A DNA stretch of 64,000 nucleotides from Oscillospiraceae bacterium. Lineage in GTDB: Bacteria > Bacillota > Clostridia > Oscillospirales > Acutalibacteraceae. A model generated the notes under the pieces. The model saw nothing but the letters and a program-made list of their open reading frames with translations. It did not search any database and was not told where the DNA came from. The DNA is taken from assembly GCA_015066625.1 (NCBI GenBank), contig SVOC01000014.1:1-64000 (forward strand), given 5' to 3'. The position numbers and the translations under genes were made by a program. Numbering within the stretch: position 1 is the stretch's first letter; the number at the start of each line of letters is the position of its first letter. Shown here one piece after another: positions 1 through 8,658 of this stretch.

Positions 1-2
1 AT

Positions 3-983
3 ATGTTTATAACCGAAGGATACCGCATATCCGATGATGAAATAAAAAATTATGTGGAAACACATAAATACGATATGATAGGTGCAATAGCTGCCGAATA
101 CGGTGATTTTGAGTCGGAGTACAAGATATTTGTCAAAGGTTACAGGCACATAAATCTGGGTTCGGTTAACACGCTGAAAATGAATTTTGTTGATTTACCC
201 ATAATGCGGGGCGATAAAATAATTGCCCTTGCAACACTTTATGAATATGAGGGCGAACTCAGAAATGACCTTTCGGTGAGGGGAGTGGGCATTGATGAAA
301 TAGGGGATATCTTCAATGAAAATCCCGATGACGAGCTTGTTTTTCTGTATTACGGAATGAGAGAAATTGTTGTTACGCCCTCAAACCGTATTTACAGCAC
401 CGGCAGTGCCTCGGAAGCAAGCCTCGGTCTGGATTACAGCATTGATTATTACGGTAATTACAAAACAGAATATAATACATTTTCACTTGCCGATCTTAAA
501 AATAAGTCCAATTATATTACCGTAGTACCGTTGCCGGAGGAAGAAATTACCGGTTATACACCCGAACAAACCGAAACTGAAGCTGAAACGGAATCGTTTG
601 AATTACCGACGCTTGAAAATACATCGACTGCTGATATTACGCTTGATGAAATTATATCGAAGGAAATAATTTCGGTTGAATGGGGTAACAGCTACAATTT
701 GTTGATGAATAAACCATTGAAAAAAACTACCTCGGAGCAAGCAGAAAGAATGATTGATTCTATTTCACGTATGAAGCTTGTAAAGGCCGAAAAAGTGGTT
801 TATATGGCAGGCGGCGGCTGGCTTGCAAGGCTGAACTATGCAGACGGCACATATGCGATTGTTTGTGTCAGGGGTTCGAATCAGGTTGTCTTTGAAACCT
901 CAGAAGGTGTTAGCATTATTTATGATGATTTGTCGGGTAATGCAACGGTGTTTGAAAATTATCTGATAAGCCTTGTTGAATAA
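3..983 (+). CDS. Unidentified protein, probably the 3' part of a longer gene
   Basis: I do not recognise this family. The frame is open from the window edge, so the ATG at base 3 may be internal and the N-terminus may lie outside. The visible 326 residues contain no membrane segment. An acidic Thr/Glu-rich linker near residues 180-215 separates an N-terminal region of mixed alpha/beta character from a C-terminal region of about 100 residues. The gene ends just before a bidirectional hairpin shared with the convergent proS. It could be the extracytoplasmic part of an exported protein, but nothing visible here proves that. Confidence 0.6.
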   Translation: MFITEGYRISDDEIKNYVETHKYDMIGAIAAEYGDFESEYKIFVKGYRHINLGSVNTLKMNFVDLPIMRGDKIIALATLYEYEGELRNDLSVRGVGIDEIGDIFNENPDDELVFLYYGMREIVVTPSNRIYSTGSASEASLGLDYSIDYYGNYKTEYNTFSLADLKNKSNYITVVPLPEEEITGYTPEQTETEAETESFELPTLENTSTADITLDEIISKEIISVEWGNSYNLLMNKPLKKTTSEQAERMIDSISRMKLVKAEKVVYMAGGGWLARLNYADGTYAIVCVRGSNQVVFETSEGVSIIYDDLSGNATVFENYLISLVE

Positions 984-988
984 AGAAA

Positions 989-1020
989 CTCCCGTGAAAT
1001 CAATCTGAATTTCACGGGAG
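989..1020. terminator. Bidirectional terminator between gene 1 and proS
   Basis: Perfect 12-bp inverted repeat ctcccgtgaaat / atttcacgggag with an 8-nt loop between two convergent genes. It is followed by gattttc on the plus strand and by gtttctttat on the minus strand. Confidence 0.8.
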
Positions 1021-1026
1021 CGATTT

Positions 1027-2742
1027 TCATTTAAGTCTTTCGGCAATCATTTCCTTAACGGTATCGATAACCTTATCAACCTCAACTTTAAGGCTTACAG
1101 TCTTATCTCTTGTAACAACCTCGCATACACCTTCTTTAAGGTTTCTGGGGCTTACGATAACTCTTACGGGAACACCAAGAAGGTCAGCATCGGAGAACAT
1201 TGCACCTGGACGGATGTTTCTGTCATCATAGATAACTTCCATTCTGTCGTCAAGCATCTTCCGGTAAAGGTCGTCGGATACACCCTTGCATTCCTCGTCA
1301 TCGGCTCTCAGACAGCAAATCTGAACGTGCCAGGGAGCAATGCTCATGGGCCAGATGGGGCCGTATTCATCGTGATGTGCTTCACATACGGATGCGGCAA
1401 GTCTGCCGACGCCTATGCCGTAGCAGCCCATAATGGGATACTGAAGGTTGCCTTCGCTGTCGAGATACTGCATACCCATTGATTTTGTATATTTTGTGCC
1501 CAGCTGGAAGATGTTACCTACCTCAATACCTCTTGAAATCGAGATTGCGTGCTTACCGCACTTGGGGCAGATGCCGCCTTCCTTGATTTTTGCAAGGTCG
1601 ATATATTCAACTTCACCGATGTCACGGCTGATTTTGAGTCCTGTATAGTGGTGGTCAGCCTGGTTTGCACCGCAGGAAAGGTTATGGGTGTTTTCGAGGG
1701 ATTTGTCGAAAAGAACGGTGAACTTTTCTCTGTCCATACCAAAGGGACCTATAAAGCCAGCAAAAAGTCCGCAATCGTCGGTGATGATTGCAGGGTGAAC
1801 TGCTTCGCCGAGATAGTTGGTAAGCTTTGTTTCGTTGATATCAAGGTCGCCTCTGATGAAGATAACAACATATTCATCTGTCATATTCTTCTGATATACA
1901 ACGGCTTTGCAGCTTTCTTCAAGGGGAGTTTTCAGGAAGTTGCAGATATCTTCAATTGTATGGATGTCAGGTGTATATACGAGTTCAAGCTCCTTTGATT
2001 CACCTTCAATTTTGTTTTCAATGATGCTTTCGGCTGCTTCCATATTTGCTCTGTAATCACATTCGGAGCAAACTGCGATTGAATCTTCGCCGATGGGGGA
2101 GAGAAGCATATATTCGTGTGAAATGCTGCCGCCCATCATACCAGAGTCGGAAGCAACAGTGATAACCTCGGGGATACCTGCTCTTGCGAAGATGCGTTCA
2201 TATGCCTTATAGCAGATGTCATAATATCTTTCAAGGTCTTCCTGAGATGTATGGAATGAATATGCATCCTTCATTGTGAATTCACGAACACGGATAAGAC
2301 CGCCTCTGGGTCTTGCTTCGTCACGGAATTTGGTCTGCACCTGGTAAATCATAAAGGGGTATCTTGTATAGCTGTTTGCGTATTCTCTTACAAGCTGGAC
2401 GGCGGCCTCTTCATGGGTCATACCGAGAACCATGGGTGAGTCATTTCTGTCCTTGAAACGCATAAGCTCGCTGCCGATGCTTTCGTATCTGCCGGATTCC
2501 GCCCAAAGAGAAGCAGGCATAACAACGGGGAACTGAACTTCCTGACCGTCGATTGCATCCATTTCTTCGCGAATGATGTTTTCAATTTTTCTTGTGATTC
2601 TTCTCAGGGGCATAAATGAAGAATAAATGCCGTTGGCAACGCCCTTCATGTAGCCGCCTCTGAGCATAAGCGCATGGCTGTCTATGACGCAATCCGAGGG
2701 TTTTTCTTTAAAACGTTCGCCTGCAAGTTTGTCAATTTTCAT
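1027..2742 (-). CDS. proS: Prolyl-tRNA synthetase
   Basis: Class II aminoacyl-tRNA synthetase that charges tRNA-Pro in the cytoplasm. At 571 aa it is the long bacterial type. Class II motif 2 is seen in the FRDEARPRGG stretch near residue 140, and motif 3 in GCYGIGVGRLA near residue 440. The roughly 180-residue insertion between them matches the editing (INS) domain, and a C-terminal anticodon-binding domain starts near WPMSIAPWH. I chose the ATG at 2742, not the track start at 2769: the 9 extra codons fall in the leader terminator, and GGAGGT sits 6 nt upstream of 2742. A T-box leader precedes the gene. Confidence 0.97.
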   Translation of the reverse strand: MKIDKLAGERFKEKPSDCVIDSHALMLRGGYMKGVANGIYSSFMPLRRITRKIENIIREEMDAIDGQEVQFPVVMPASLWAESGRYESIGSELMRFKDRNDSPMVLGMTHEEAAVQLVREYANSYTRYPFMIYQVQTKFRDEARPRGGLIRVREFTMKDAYSFHTSQEDLERYYDICYKAYERIFARAGIPEVITVASDSGMMGGSISHEYMLLSPIGEDSIAVCSECDYRANMEAAESIIENKIEGESKELELVYTPDIHTIEDICNFLKTPLEESCKAVVYQKNMTDEYVVIFIRGDLDINETKLTNYLGEAVHPAIITDDCGLFAGFIGPFGMDREKFTVLFDKSLENTHNLSCGANQADHHYTGLKISRDIGEVEYIDLAKIKEGGICPKCGKHAISISRGIEVGNIFQLGTKYTKSMGMQYLDSEGNLQYPIMGCYGIGVGRLAASVCEAHHDEYGPIWPMSIAPWHVQICCLRADDEECKGVSDDLYRKMLDDRMEVIYDDRNIRPGAMFSDADLLGVPVRVIVSPRNLKEGVCEVVTRDKTVSLKVEVDKVIDTVKEMIAERLK

Positions 2743-2754
2743 GTTTTTACCTCC

Positions 2755-3002
2755 AAAAAAAATGCCCAAGCCCTAAGGCTTGGGACAAACAAAATAGTCT
2801 GCGGTACCACCCAAGTTCAGATTAATGATAATCTGCTCTCTTAAATCCGATAACGGGGAATTAACCGTCGGCGCTTACTTGATTCTGCGCCGAGGCTCAA
2901 AGACGGGTTGGGCGGGCTGAATTAAGGGCTTTCACCGACCGCCCTCTCTCTGTAAAAACAGAATCCGCTTACTGTTTCTTTTCACTGCCTTTTTAAATAT
3001 CG
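2755..3002 (-). promoter_or_regulatory. T-box riboswitch leader of proS (proline)
   Basis: Read on the minus strand, the leader contains the T-box core TGGTACCGCAG (2802-2814) and, just before the proS ribosome site, a terminator CCCAAGCC-TTA-GGGCTTGGG followed by eight Ts (2755-2784). Further upstream, AGAGAG and GGTCGGTGAAAGCC resemble distal stem I elements. The triplet CCC in caacccgtctttgagcc lies exactly 6 nt before GAGCC, the same position as GTA in the valS leader, so I read it as the proline specifier. Uncharged tRNA-Pro should favour the antiterminator. Specifier placement is inference; T-box identity is secure. Confidence 0.93.
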
Positions 3003-3008
3003 GCTAAT

Positions 3009-3037
3009 ATTTTACATCAAAGGCGTAAAATTGTCAA
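3009..3037 (-). promoter_or_regulatory. Promoter of the proS T-box transcript
   Basis: On the minus strand: TTGACA, 17-bp spacer, TAAAAT. The predicted start near 3002 is the 5' end of the T-box leader. Confidence 0.82.
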
Positions 3038-3118
3038 TCGATTTTTAAATTTTACTGTTTTTTTATACAAAACCGAACAAATGACGGTGCATATGTAAGA
3101 AAACTGTTACATTTGCTG

Positions 3119-3147
3119 TTGAACTGTTTTCATAAATATGGTAAAAT
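3119..3147 (+). promoter_or_regulatory. Promoter of the 3181 epimerase gene
   Basis: TTGAAC, 17-bp spacer, TAAAAT, located 34 bp upstream of the start codon and divergent from the proS promoter. Confidence 0.7.
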
Positions 3148-3180
3148 ATTTTATAGATTCTGGAAAAGGAGATGAACGGA

Positions 3181-4341
3181 ATGAGTGGGGGACTTAATGT
3201 TATAACCGGCGGTAAAGGATATGTCGGCTTTGCACTTGTAAAAGAACTTGAAGCAAGAGGCGAAAAAATGCGTCTTCTCCTTCGTACGGACAGCCCTTAT
3301 TTTGACGGCATCGAATGTGAAAAATTTATGGGAGATGTTACTGACCCCGAGCAGCTTGTTCAGGCTTTTGAGGGTGCGGAAACGGTTTATCATATTGCCG
3401 GAATAGTTGATATAAGCGGCACAAAGGATAAGCAGGTGTGGAATGTCAATTTTGAGGGAACAAAGAATGTTGTTGCCGCCTGTAAAAAATGCGGAGTAAA
3501 AAATCTTATATATTGTTCATCGGTTGATGCGATTCCCGCAGGCGAGGGTAATGAGGTTCTTACCGAAATCAGTAAGTTTGACCCCGATTTGCTTGAAGGT
3601 ACATACGCAAAATCAAAAGCTTGCGCTACTCAGTATGTGCTTGACAGTGCAGATGAAAACCTTAAAGTGTGCGTTGTTCATCCAAGCTGCTGTCTCGGTC
3701 CTCACGATAATAACAACACTTCAAGCGTAGGCTCAATGATAAGCCTTTTTCTGAAAGGTCTTTTCCCTGTTACTCTTGATTTCGGCGCGTATAACTTTGT
3801 TGATGTAAGAGATGTTGCAAAGGGCATGGCGGCTGCTGCCGAAAAGGGAAGAAACGGTGAATGCTACATACTCAGCGGTTATGTCCACACCATTGATGAA
3901 TTCATAAGAACCCTTGCTTATGTGTGCGATAAAAGATCGCCTGAGTTAAAGCTGCGCAAAAGTATGATTCTTGCACTTCTTCCCTTCATTGAAAAGGCAT
4001 TTGAAGTTCTTAAAATGCCTCCTGTGCTAAATGAATATTCAATTCGTAAGCTTTGCGAAAACTGCAATTTTTCCTGTGATAAGGCAAGGGCAGAGCTTGG
4101 TTATGAGCCTATGAGCCTTGAAGAATCGCTTGAGGGCACTGTTAAATGGATGTTAGAGCGTGAAATTGATGAAAAAGAACGTGAGGCTCAGGAAGAAGCT
4201 TATGAGGAATTCAGCAAAGAGCTTGATAAGCTTGATAAAAAGATGAAAAAAGAACAGGAAAAGTTCAATAAAAAGATTGGTAAAATTGAAGAAAAGACAA
4301 AAAAAGAGCTGAAAAAACTGAACAAAGAAACAAACGAATAA
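3181..4341 (+). CDS. NAD-dependent epimerase/dehydratase (extended SDR)
   Basis: Extended short-chain dehydrogenase with a Rossmann nucleotide-binding motif TGGKGYVG near the N-terminus and the catalytic YxxxK (YAKSKA) near residue 140. Such enzymes act on nucleotide sugars, steroids or other hydroxy/keto substrates; the substrate here cannot be read. The last 60 residues or so are almost entirely Lys/Glu and probably form a charged coiled coil, which is not typical of the family. I placed the start at ATG 3181: AAGGAG ends 9 nt upstream, whereas the track ATG at 3172 abuts that site. The gene is monocistronic with its own promoter and terminator. Confidence 0.88.
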   Translation: MSGGLNVITGGKGYVGFALVKELEARGEKMRLLLRTDSPYFDGIECEKFMGDVTDPEQLVQAFEGAETVYHIAGIVDISGTKDKQVWNVNFEGTKNVVAACKKCGVKNLIYCSSVDAIPAGEGNEVLTEISKFDPDLLEGTYAKSKACATQYVLDSADENLKVCVVHPSCCLGPHDNNNTSSVGSMISLFLKGLFPVTLDFGAYNFVDVRDVAKGMAAAAEKGRNGECYILSGYVHTIDEFIRTLAYVCDKRSPELKLRKSMILALLPFIEKAFEVLKMPPVLNEYSIRKLCENCNFSCDKARAELGYEPMSLEESLEGTVKWMLEREIDEKEREAQEEAYEEFSKELDKLDKKMKKEQEKFNKKIGKIEEKTKKELKKLNKETNE

Positions 4342-4344
4342 TTT

Positions 4345-4378
4345 AAAGGCTTGTACGGTTGATTCCGTACAAGCCTTT
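4345..4378. terminator. Bidirectional terminator
   Basis: Perfect 14-bp stem aaaggcttgtacgg / ccgtacaagccttt with a 6-nt loop. T-rich flanks occur on both strands, serving the epimerase gene and the convergent 4390 gene. Confidence 0.88.
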
Positions 4379-4389
4379 CTCTGTATTTT

Positions 4390-6489
4390 TTATTCTTCAA
4401 TTATGCCGTAATATCTTGCAAACCAGTAGGGGAGAAGATATGTGCTGGGGCTGCAAGCACTTCGTCCGTGGCCATCATCAACACGGAAGGGGTTACTGTC
4501 GTAATTACGAATAACTCTGGAATCAATGTCAAGAGCTTCTTTGAGCTGAGTGGGCTCACCCCATTTTTCCTGTTCGGTGTCATAGACAAGACCTTTTCTT
4601 GCTGAGTTGAAAAGAGGTCTGTTAAGGAAATCAAGGGGGAAGTCACGGAGTGTTTTTGCAGCGATGTCAAGGTCACAGTTATCATCCGAGAATGCACCGT
4701 AAACAAGATTGAAGAGGACGCAGTGTTCGGGTCTTTCATATTCCCAATGATGCTTAAGTCCCATAAGCAGATATTTTCTGATTGCGGGGTCTTTTTCAAT
4801 GCGGAGAATGGTCATTGTGCTTAGGAAGCCGAGGTTATCGTCAATATGGCAGGTGTGACCGTCATCCTTTTTGTGCTGTGCCGCATTGAGGAGGTAATGC
4901 TCGTCAATGGCAAGGCGGAGAAATTCTTTTCTGTATTTCTCGTCGCCCGAAACGTGGTATGCAACATTGAGGAATGTAAGCATCTCAAGGGAGTTAATGC
5001 ACTTCTCCCATATCCACATATTGTTTCTGTTAAGCTGTTCGGGATCCCAGTTTGCCCAGGTTGTAGGCAGACCGTCAACATCGCAGAGTCTGTAATTATT
5101 TTCAAGAATGTGGTCTGTTATATCGCAGATGATTTCCTTGATGTATTCTTTTTCCTCATCATTTGCACAGAAATCATAGTAAAGGGAGAAACCGAAGTAG
5201 TGACCCGTCATTTCATCGCTTGATGTTTCGCCCAGCCATTCGCATTCGCCGTTGGGTGCAGGATGCCATTCAGCACCGTCGCGCTTTACAACAGTGCCGT
5301 AGCCGTCTTCGCCCTCAAAGCGTACTGCTCTTGCGGTAAAGCCCTTTACTCCTGTTACCTTTGTAAGGTAACCCATGGCCTTCATCGAGCGTCTTGCGGC
5401 TTCGAGAATTTTTTCATCCTTTGTAACCGCATAAGCATATGCGAGAGCTCCGATGTAGGTTTGAGTCCAGAGGCCGTCGTTATCGGTTATGCAGGGTGAA
5501 CCGGTATTTATGTCGCAATCTTTAATCTTGTTGAGCCCCGTAACATAGCCGAGGGTTCTTACATATTTTTCTTCGGTAAATTTAAAGCAGTAATCCGCTT
5601 TCTCTTCAAGAGTCATTTCGGTTTCGGTGATTTTGCTTACACCCGAATCTGTTGCGGTCCAGATTGTGTTTCCGCAGGCGATTGCGGCGTTGATTTTGCT
5701 TTCACAAGCCCAACGGGTTGCGGGCAGATATTTGCGTGAGCCGTTTTTGAGAATGATAAGACCCGCTTCGGATGAAAGGATAACTCTGCCGTCATCGGCA
5801 AAGAAAATGTTGAAGATTTCTTCTTCGGGAAGTGCGTTGAGTTCACTGTGACCGAACCAGTTGCACTTGCAGTCAAATATGTAAACACCTTTATCCGTGC
5901 CCAGCCAGAGGAAGCCTGTGCCGTTATCAAACGCAAGGCAGTTTATTCTGAGTTCAGGCATATTTGAGTGCTCGGGGAATATGCTCATCCAGTGTTTTCT
6001 TTTACCGTTTACAATGCTGAGAGCTCTGTTTTTTGCGGCGGTGATTTTAGTGTCTGAAATTGCAAGGCAATCCGCATCAATTTCGTTGTGGAAGAATCTT
6101 TCAAACTTTCCGTTTTCAAGCTTGTAAAGTGCGTTTGAAGCAAGCAGATAAACACCGTCGGTTCCGCTCATTGCACGGATTTCGCCGTCGAAGCTCTGCA
6201 TTTCTTCAATTTTGCCGTCTGTAACCGAGTAAACGGTATTTTCTGTTGCAAAGTAAACCGTGCCCTCTGCCGAAGTGTAAGCCGTCTTTACAGCACCGCA
6301 GGGGAACGAACCTATTGTGCCGTCAGCCTTTGTGTAATTAAGACCGCCGTCTGTGCCGATGTAAACCGCTCCGTTTCTGTCACAGGCAAGACAATAAGCC
6401 TTGTCACTGAGCAGACCGTTGCCTGCACCGAAATATTCACAGGTGCGCTGGGGAAATTTTTTGCTCTTATAGCTGCCTTTTCTTTCCAT
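4390..6489 (-). CDS. Two-component-regulator-type propeller fused to an alpha/alpha-toroid glycosidase-like domain
   Basis: A 699-residue protein with no signal peptide. The N-terminal 300 residues carry several short propeller-like repeats (VYIGTDGGLNY, FLWLGTDKGVYIF, TIWTATDSGVSKI) of the kind found in sensor beta-propellers. From about residue 320 (DNDGLWTQTYIGALAYAYA) the protein becomes helical and resembles six-hairpin glycosidase folds. A shorter relative is encoded at 30128, sharing PTTWA and the C-terminal YWFxRYxG signature. Catalytic residues and substrate are unknown. GGAGG lies before ATG 6489. It is the last gene of the birA operon. An intracellular carbohydrate-active role is inference. 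Confidence 0.75.
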   Translation of the reverse strand: MERKGSYKSKKFPQRTCEYFGAGNGLLSDKAYCLACDRNGAVYIGTDGGLNYTKADGTIGSFPCGAVKTAYTSAEGTVYFATENTVYSVTDGKIEEMQSFDGEIRAMSGTDGVYLLASNALYKLENGKFERFFHNEIDADCLAISDTKITAAKNRALSIVNGKRKHWMSIFPEHSNMPELRINCLAFDNGTGFLWLGTDKGVYIFDCKCNWFGHSELNALPEEEIFNIFFADDGRVILSSEAGLIILKNGSRKYLPATRWACESKINAAIACGNTIWTATDSGVSKITETEMTLEEKADYCFKFTEEKYVRTLGYVTGLNKIKDCDINTGSPCITDNDGLWTQTYIGALAYAYAVTKDEKILEAARRSMKAMGYLTKVTGVKGFTARAVRFEGEDGYGTVVKRDGAEWHPAPNGECEWLGETSSDEMTGHYFGFSLYYDFCANDEEKEYIKEIICDITDHILENNYRLCDVDGLPTTWANWDPEQLNRNNMWIWEKCINSLEMLTFLNVAYHVSGDEKYRKEFLRLAIDEHYLLNAAQHKKDDGHTCHIDDNLGFLSTMTILRIEKDPAIRKYLLMGLKHHWEYERPEHCVLFNLVYGAFSDDNCDLDIAAKTLRDFPLDFLNRPLFNSARKGLVYDTEQEKWGEPTQLKEALDIDSRVIRNYDSNPFRVDDGHGRSACSPSTYLLPYWFARYYGIIEE

Positions 6490-6501
6490 TTTTGTTCCTC
6501 C

Positions 6502-7104
6502 TTAATAAACCGTAATGGATGTCTGAGTGTATTTGTCAGAATTTTTTTCTCTGATAATAACCATTCTTTCGCCGGGTTCGCAGCTTTCTTCGATTGTGAA
6601 ATCCCAGCTTGCGATACCCGAGGAATCCGCCCTTGTTGCTTCAAGACCGCCGTATGCGGCTTTTTTTGTTTCAGTTTCATAAAATTCAATGGTGTACGAA
6701 GCACCGGGAGTGCCCATAATTATAACCGAAGCATTATTGCCTTTCAGCACGGGCGATGTCTTTGAAAGGATGTTAATGCCGTTTGCGATTTCTTCAAGCT
6801 TATCTGATTGATTTCTCCGGGCGGTTGTTTCTGCTGAAGTCTTTGTGCTTCCGGCATCTTCCGGCTTTTCGGTTTTTTCAATCTTCTGACGTGTAGGTAC
6901 GGGCGGCGCAACGTGAACATATTCCGAAACGGGCTCCATTGTGAATACGGCATTGTTGTATGTGTAGCCGTTGCTTTTTGTTGTGCTTACCTGTCCTGCG
7001 GTTGTGGTTGCCGTGTCCGGCACATCCTTTTTGCAGGCAGTGAATAAAAGTATTCCTGCCGACAGTGCGAGAATCACTGCGGTGTATATTTTAAGTTTGT
7101 TCAT
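6502..7104 (-). CDS. Predicted lipoprotein with an Ig-like C-terminal domain
   Basis: 200 residues. The N-terminus is a lipoprotein signal: basic start, hydrophobic core and the lipobox-like FTAC-KK near residue 24 (Phe at -3 is permissive rather than classical). A Thr/Lys/Pro-rich tether of about 80 residues follows, then a roughly 95-residue beta-rich domain (SVIIMGTPGASYTIEFYE onward) with the rhythm of a bacterial Ig-like fold. It is probably anchored on the outer face of the membrane. It lies 4 bp after birA and 12 bp before the propeller gene, so it is co-transcribed. Specific function unknown. Confidence 0.72.
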   Translation of the reverse strand: MNKLKIYTAVILALSAGILLFTACKKDVPDTATTTAGQVSTTKSNGYTYNNAVFTMEPVSEYVHVAPPVPTRQKIEKTEKPEDAGSTKTSAETTARRNQSDKLEEIANGINILSKTSPVLKGNNASVIIMGTPGASYTIEFYETETKKAAYGGLEATRADSSGIASWDFTIEESCEPGERMVIIREKNSDKYTQTSITVY

Positions 7105-7108
7105 TCCG

Positions 7109-7798
7109 TTACCTCATTTTAACTGATATTTCTCCCGAGGAGAGGGTTTCTTCAATTCCGTCACTGCGGCAAACAATCAGATTGCAAAGGCTGTTTATTC
7201 CTTTTACGGTTGCGGTGAATTCAGTGCCGTTTTTTGTGTATGACACTTCTTTCCCGATAACAAAAAGTCTTTTTTCGTATTCGTCGAGAATATATTTGCT
7301 GTCGGTAAGCGATAAAAACTGCTCCGATATCATCAGAGCAAGCTCTGTTTTGTTGCAGTCAATATTAATACTGCCCGGATTGGGGATATCAGAAGGGAAA
7401 TCATTTGTTGTGAGATTGATTCCTATGCCCAATGCGATATATTTTTTTCCGTTATGCAGAAAGCTTTCTGCAAGGATTCCGCAGACCTTGAGCATTCCTA
7501 TATAAACATCGTTTACCCATTTGATCTGAGGGTTTATTCCGTAGCTTTCAAGCGCGTTACAGACTGCTACTGCCGCGGCGGGTGTGATAAGCTCGCATTC
7601 ATCGGGTGCCTCAAAAACAAGTGTCATATACAGCCCGGTTTTGTCGGGTGAATAAAAGCTTTTGCCGTGTCTTCCTCTGCCTGCGGTCTGCTTGTCTGCA
7701 GTGATAAGAGAGGGCAGGGTAAGGGCTTGAATATTCTGTTTTGCATAGGTGTTTGTTGAGCCGACAGTGCCGAGGGTTACAAGAGTTATGGGTTTCAT
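7109..7798 (-). CDS. birA: Biotin--[acetyl-CoA-carboxylase] ligase, catalytic domain only
   Basis: Biotin protein ligase: forms biotinyl-AMP and transfers biotin to the carrier lysine of carboxylases. The biotin-binding loop reads GRGRHGKSF near residue 40, and the KWVNDVYI segment is near residue 105. At 229 aa it lacks the N-terminal helix-turn-helix of bifunctional BirA, so it should not act as a DNA-binding repressor (class I type). It is the first gene of a three-gene minus-strand operon and has its own promoter. The start is ATG 7798 with GGAG about 10 nt upstream. Confidence 0.92.
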   Translation of the reverse strand: MKPITLVTLGTVGSTNTYAKQNIQALTLPSLITADKQTAGRGRHGKSFYSPDKTGLYMTLVFEAPDECELITPAAAVAVCNALESYGINPQIKWVNDVYIGMLKVCGILAESFLHNGKKYIALGIGINLTTNDFPSDIPNPGSINIDCNKTELALMISEQFLSLTDSKYILDEYEKRLFVIGKEVSYTKNGTEFTATVKGINSLCNLIVCRSDGIEETLSSGEISVKMR

Positions 7799-7827
7799 TT
7801 TTCTCTGCTCCGGTTAGAATTTATTTT

Positions 7828-7856
7828 ATTCTACCATACGCAAAAAATAATTTCAA
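7828..7856 (-). promoter_or_regulatory. Promoter of the birA operon
   Basis: On the minus strand: TTGAAA, 17-bp spacer, TAGAAT. Divergent from the glycyl-radical operon promoter. Confidence 0.75.
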
Positions 7857-7884
7857 CAGTTTACTTAAATAAAGCATTTTGGTA

Positions 7885-7913
7885 TTGACAGTAAAAAGTA
7901 AAAGGTTTAAAAT
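7885..7913 (+). promoter_or_regulatory. Promoter of the glycyl radical enzyme operon
   Basis: TTGACA, 17-bp spacer, TAAAAT, 29 bp upstream of the activase start. No further promoter of this quality was seen until after 14503, which supports one long transcript. Confidence 0.82.
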
Positions 7914-7942
7914 TACTTTTAATAAGGAAAGGCGGTGAGACC

Positions 7943-8647
7943 GTGAAAATTCTTCAAAAAGGGTTCAATTATTCGCAGGACGGTCCGGGTAACCGCCTTG
8001 TTTATCATCTGCAGGGCTGTAATTTTGCCTGCAAATGGTGTTCCAATGCAGACAGCATACCGCCCGAAAACCCCAACGCAAAGGATTACACGGTTGATGA
8101 GGTGTATGACGAGATAATGCGCAGCCGTATGATGTTTTTTGACGGTGGAGGAGTCACCTTCACGGGCGGTGAGGTGTGTATGCAGGCAGAAGAACTTGTT
8201 TCATTGCTGAAAAAACTGAAAGAGGACGGAATTCACACTGCCGTTGAAACAAATGCATCATATTATTCCTTGCGTGAAGCGGCGGAGTACATAGATTACC
8301 TTATTACGGATTTCAAGCATTATGACGATGATCTCCACCGGAAGTGGATCGGCTCGTCAAACAAATCCGTCAAAGAAAACATTGAATATTTCCTTGCAAG
8401 CGGCAGGCAGATTCATATAAGAATACCCGTTATTCACGGAGTGAACGATACTCCCGACGGCTTTGCGGAATATTTCAGACGGTTTGATACATCCAATGCG
8501 GTTTTTGAGTTTCTTTCTTATCACGAATACGGCAAGGATAAGTGGAAGGGCAATTATGAAATCGAAAACGGCTTTGTGCCGTCTGACAAAATAAAGGAGT
8601 TTACACATAAATTCAACATCTGCGGAATGAAAACCGTTGTAACATAA
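7943..8647 (+). CDS. Glycyl radical enzyme activating enzyme (radical SAM)
   Basis: Radical SAM protein that would abstract a hydrogen from the partner enzyme's glycine. The 4Fe-4S cluster motif CxxxCxxC appears as CNFACKWC near residue 30, after the DGPGNR stretch typical of activases (usually DGPGIR). The SAM-binding GGE is seen in FTGGEVC. At 234 aa it is the short PflA type, without the extra ferredoxin-like cluster domain of many dehydratase activases. It starts at GTG 7943 behind GGCGGTGAG. The glycyl radical enzyme gene follows 11 bp downstream, the standard pairing. Confidence 0.92.
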   Translation: MKILQKGFNYSQDGPGNRLVYHLQGCNFACKWCSNADSIPPENPNAKDYTVDEVYDEIMRSRMMFFDGGGVTFTGGEVCMQAEELVSLLKKLKEDGIHTAVETNASYYSLREAAEYIDYLITDFKHYDDDLHRKWIGSSNKSVKENIEYFLASGRQIHIRIPVIHGVNDTPDGFAEYFRRFDTSNAVFEFLSYHEYGKDKWKGNYEIENGFVPSDKIKEFTHKFNICGMKTVVT

Positions 8648-8658
8648 GGAGAATGAAA

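Noticed and set aside
868-884. ggttcgaatcagg resembles a tRNA T-loop
   Set aside because: It lies inside a continuous coding region, and no acceptor, D or anticodon arms can be found around it.
1549-1998. 149-codon plus-strand ORF inside proS
   Set aside because: A shadow of the proS reading frame with no promoter or ribosome site; proS is certain on the other strand.
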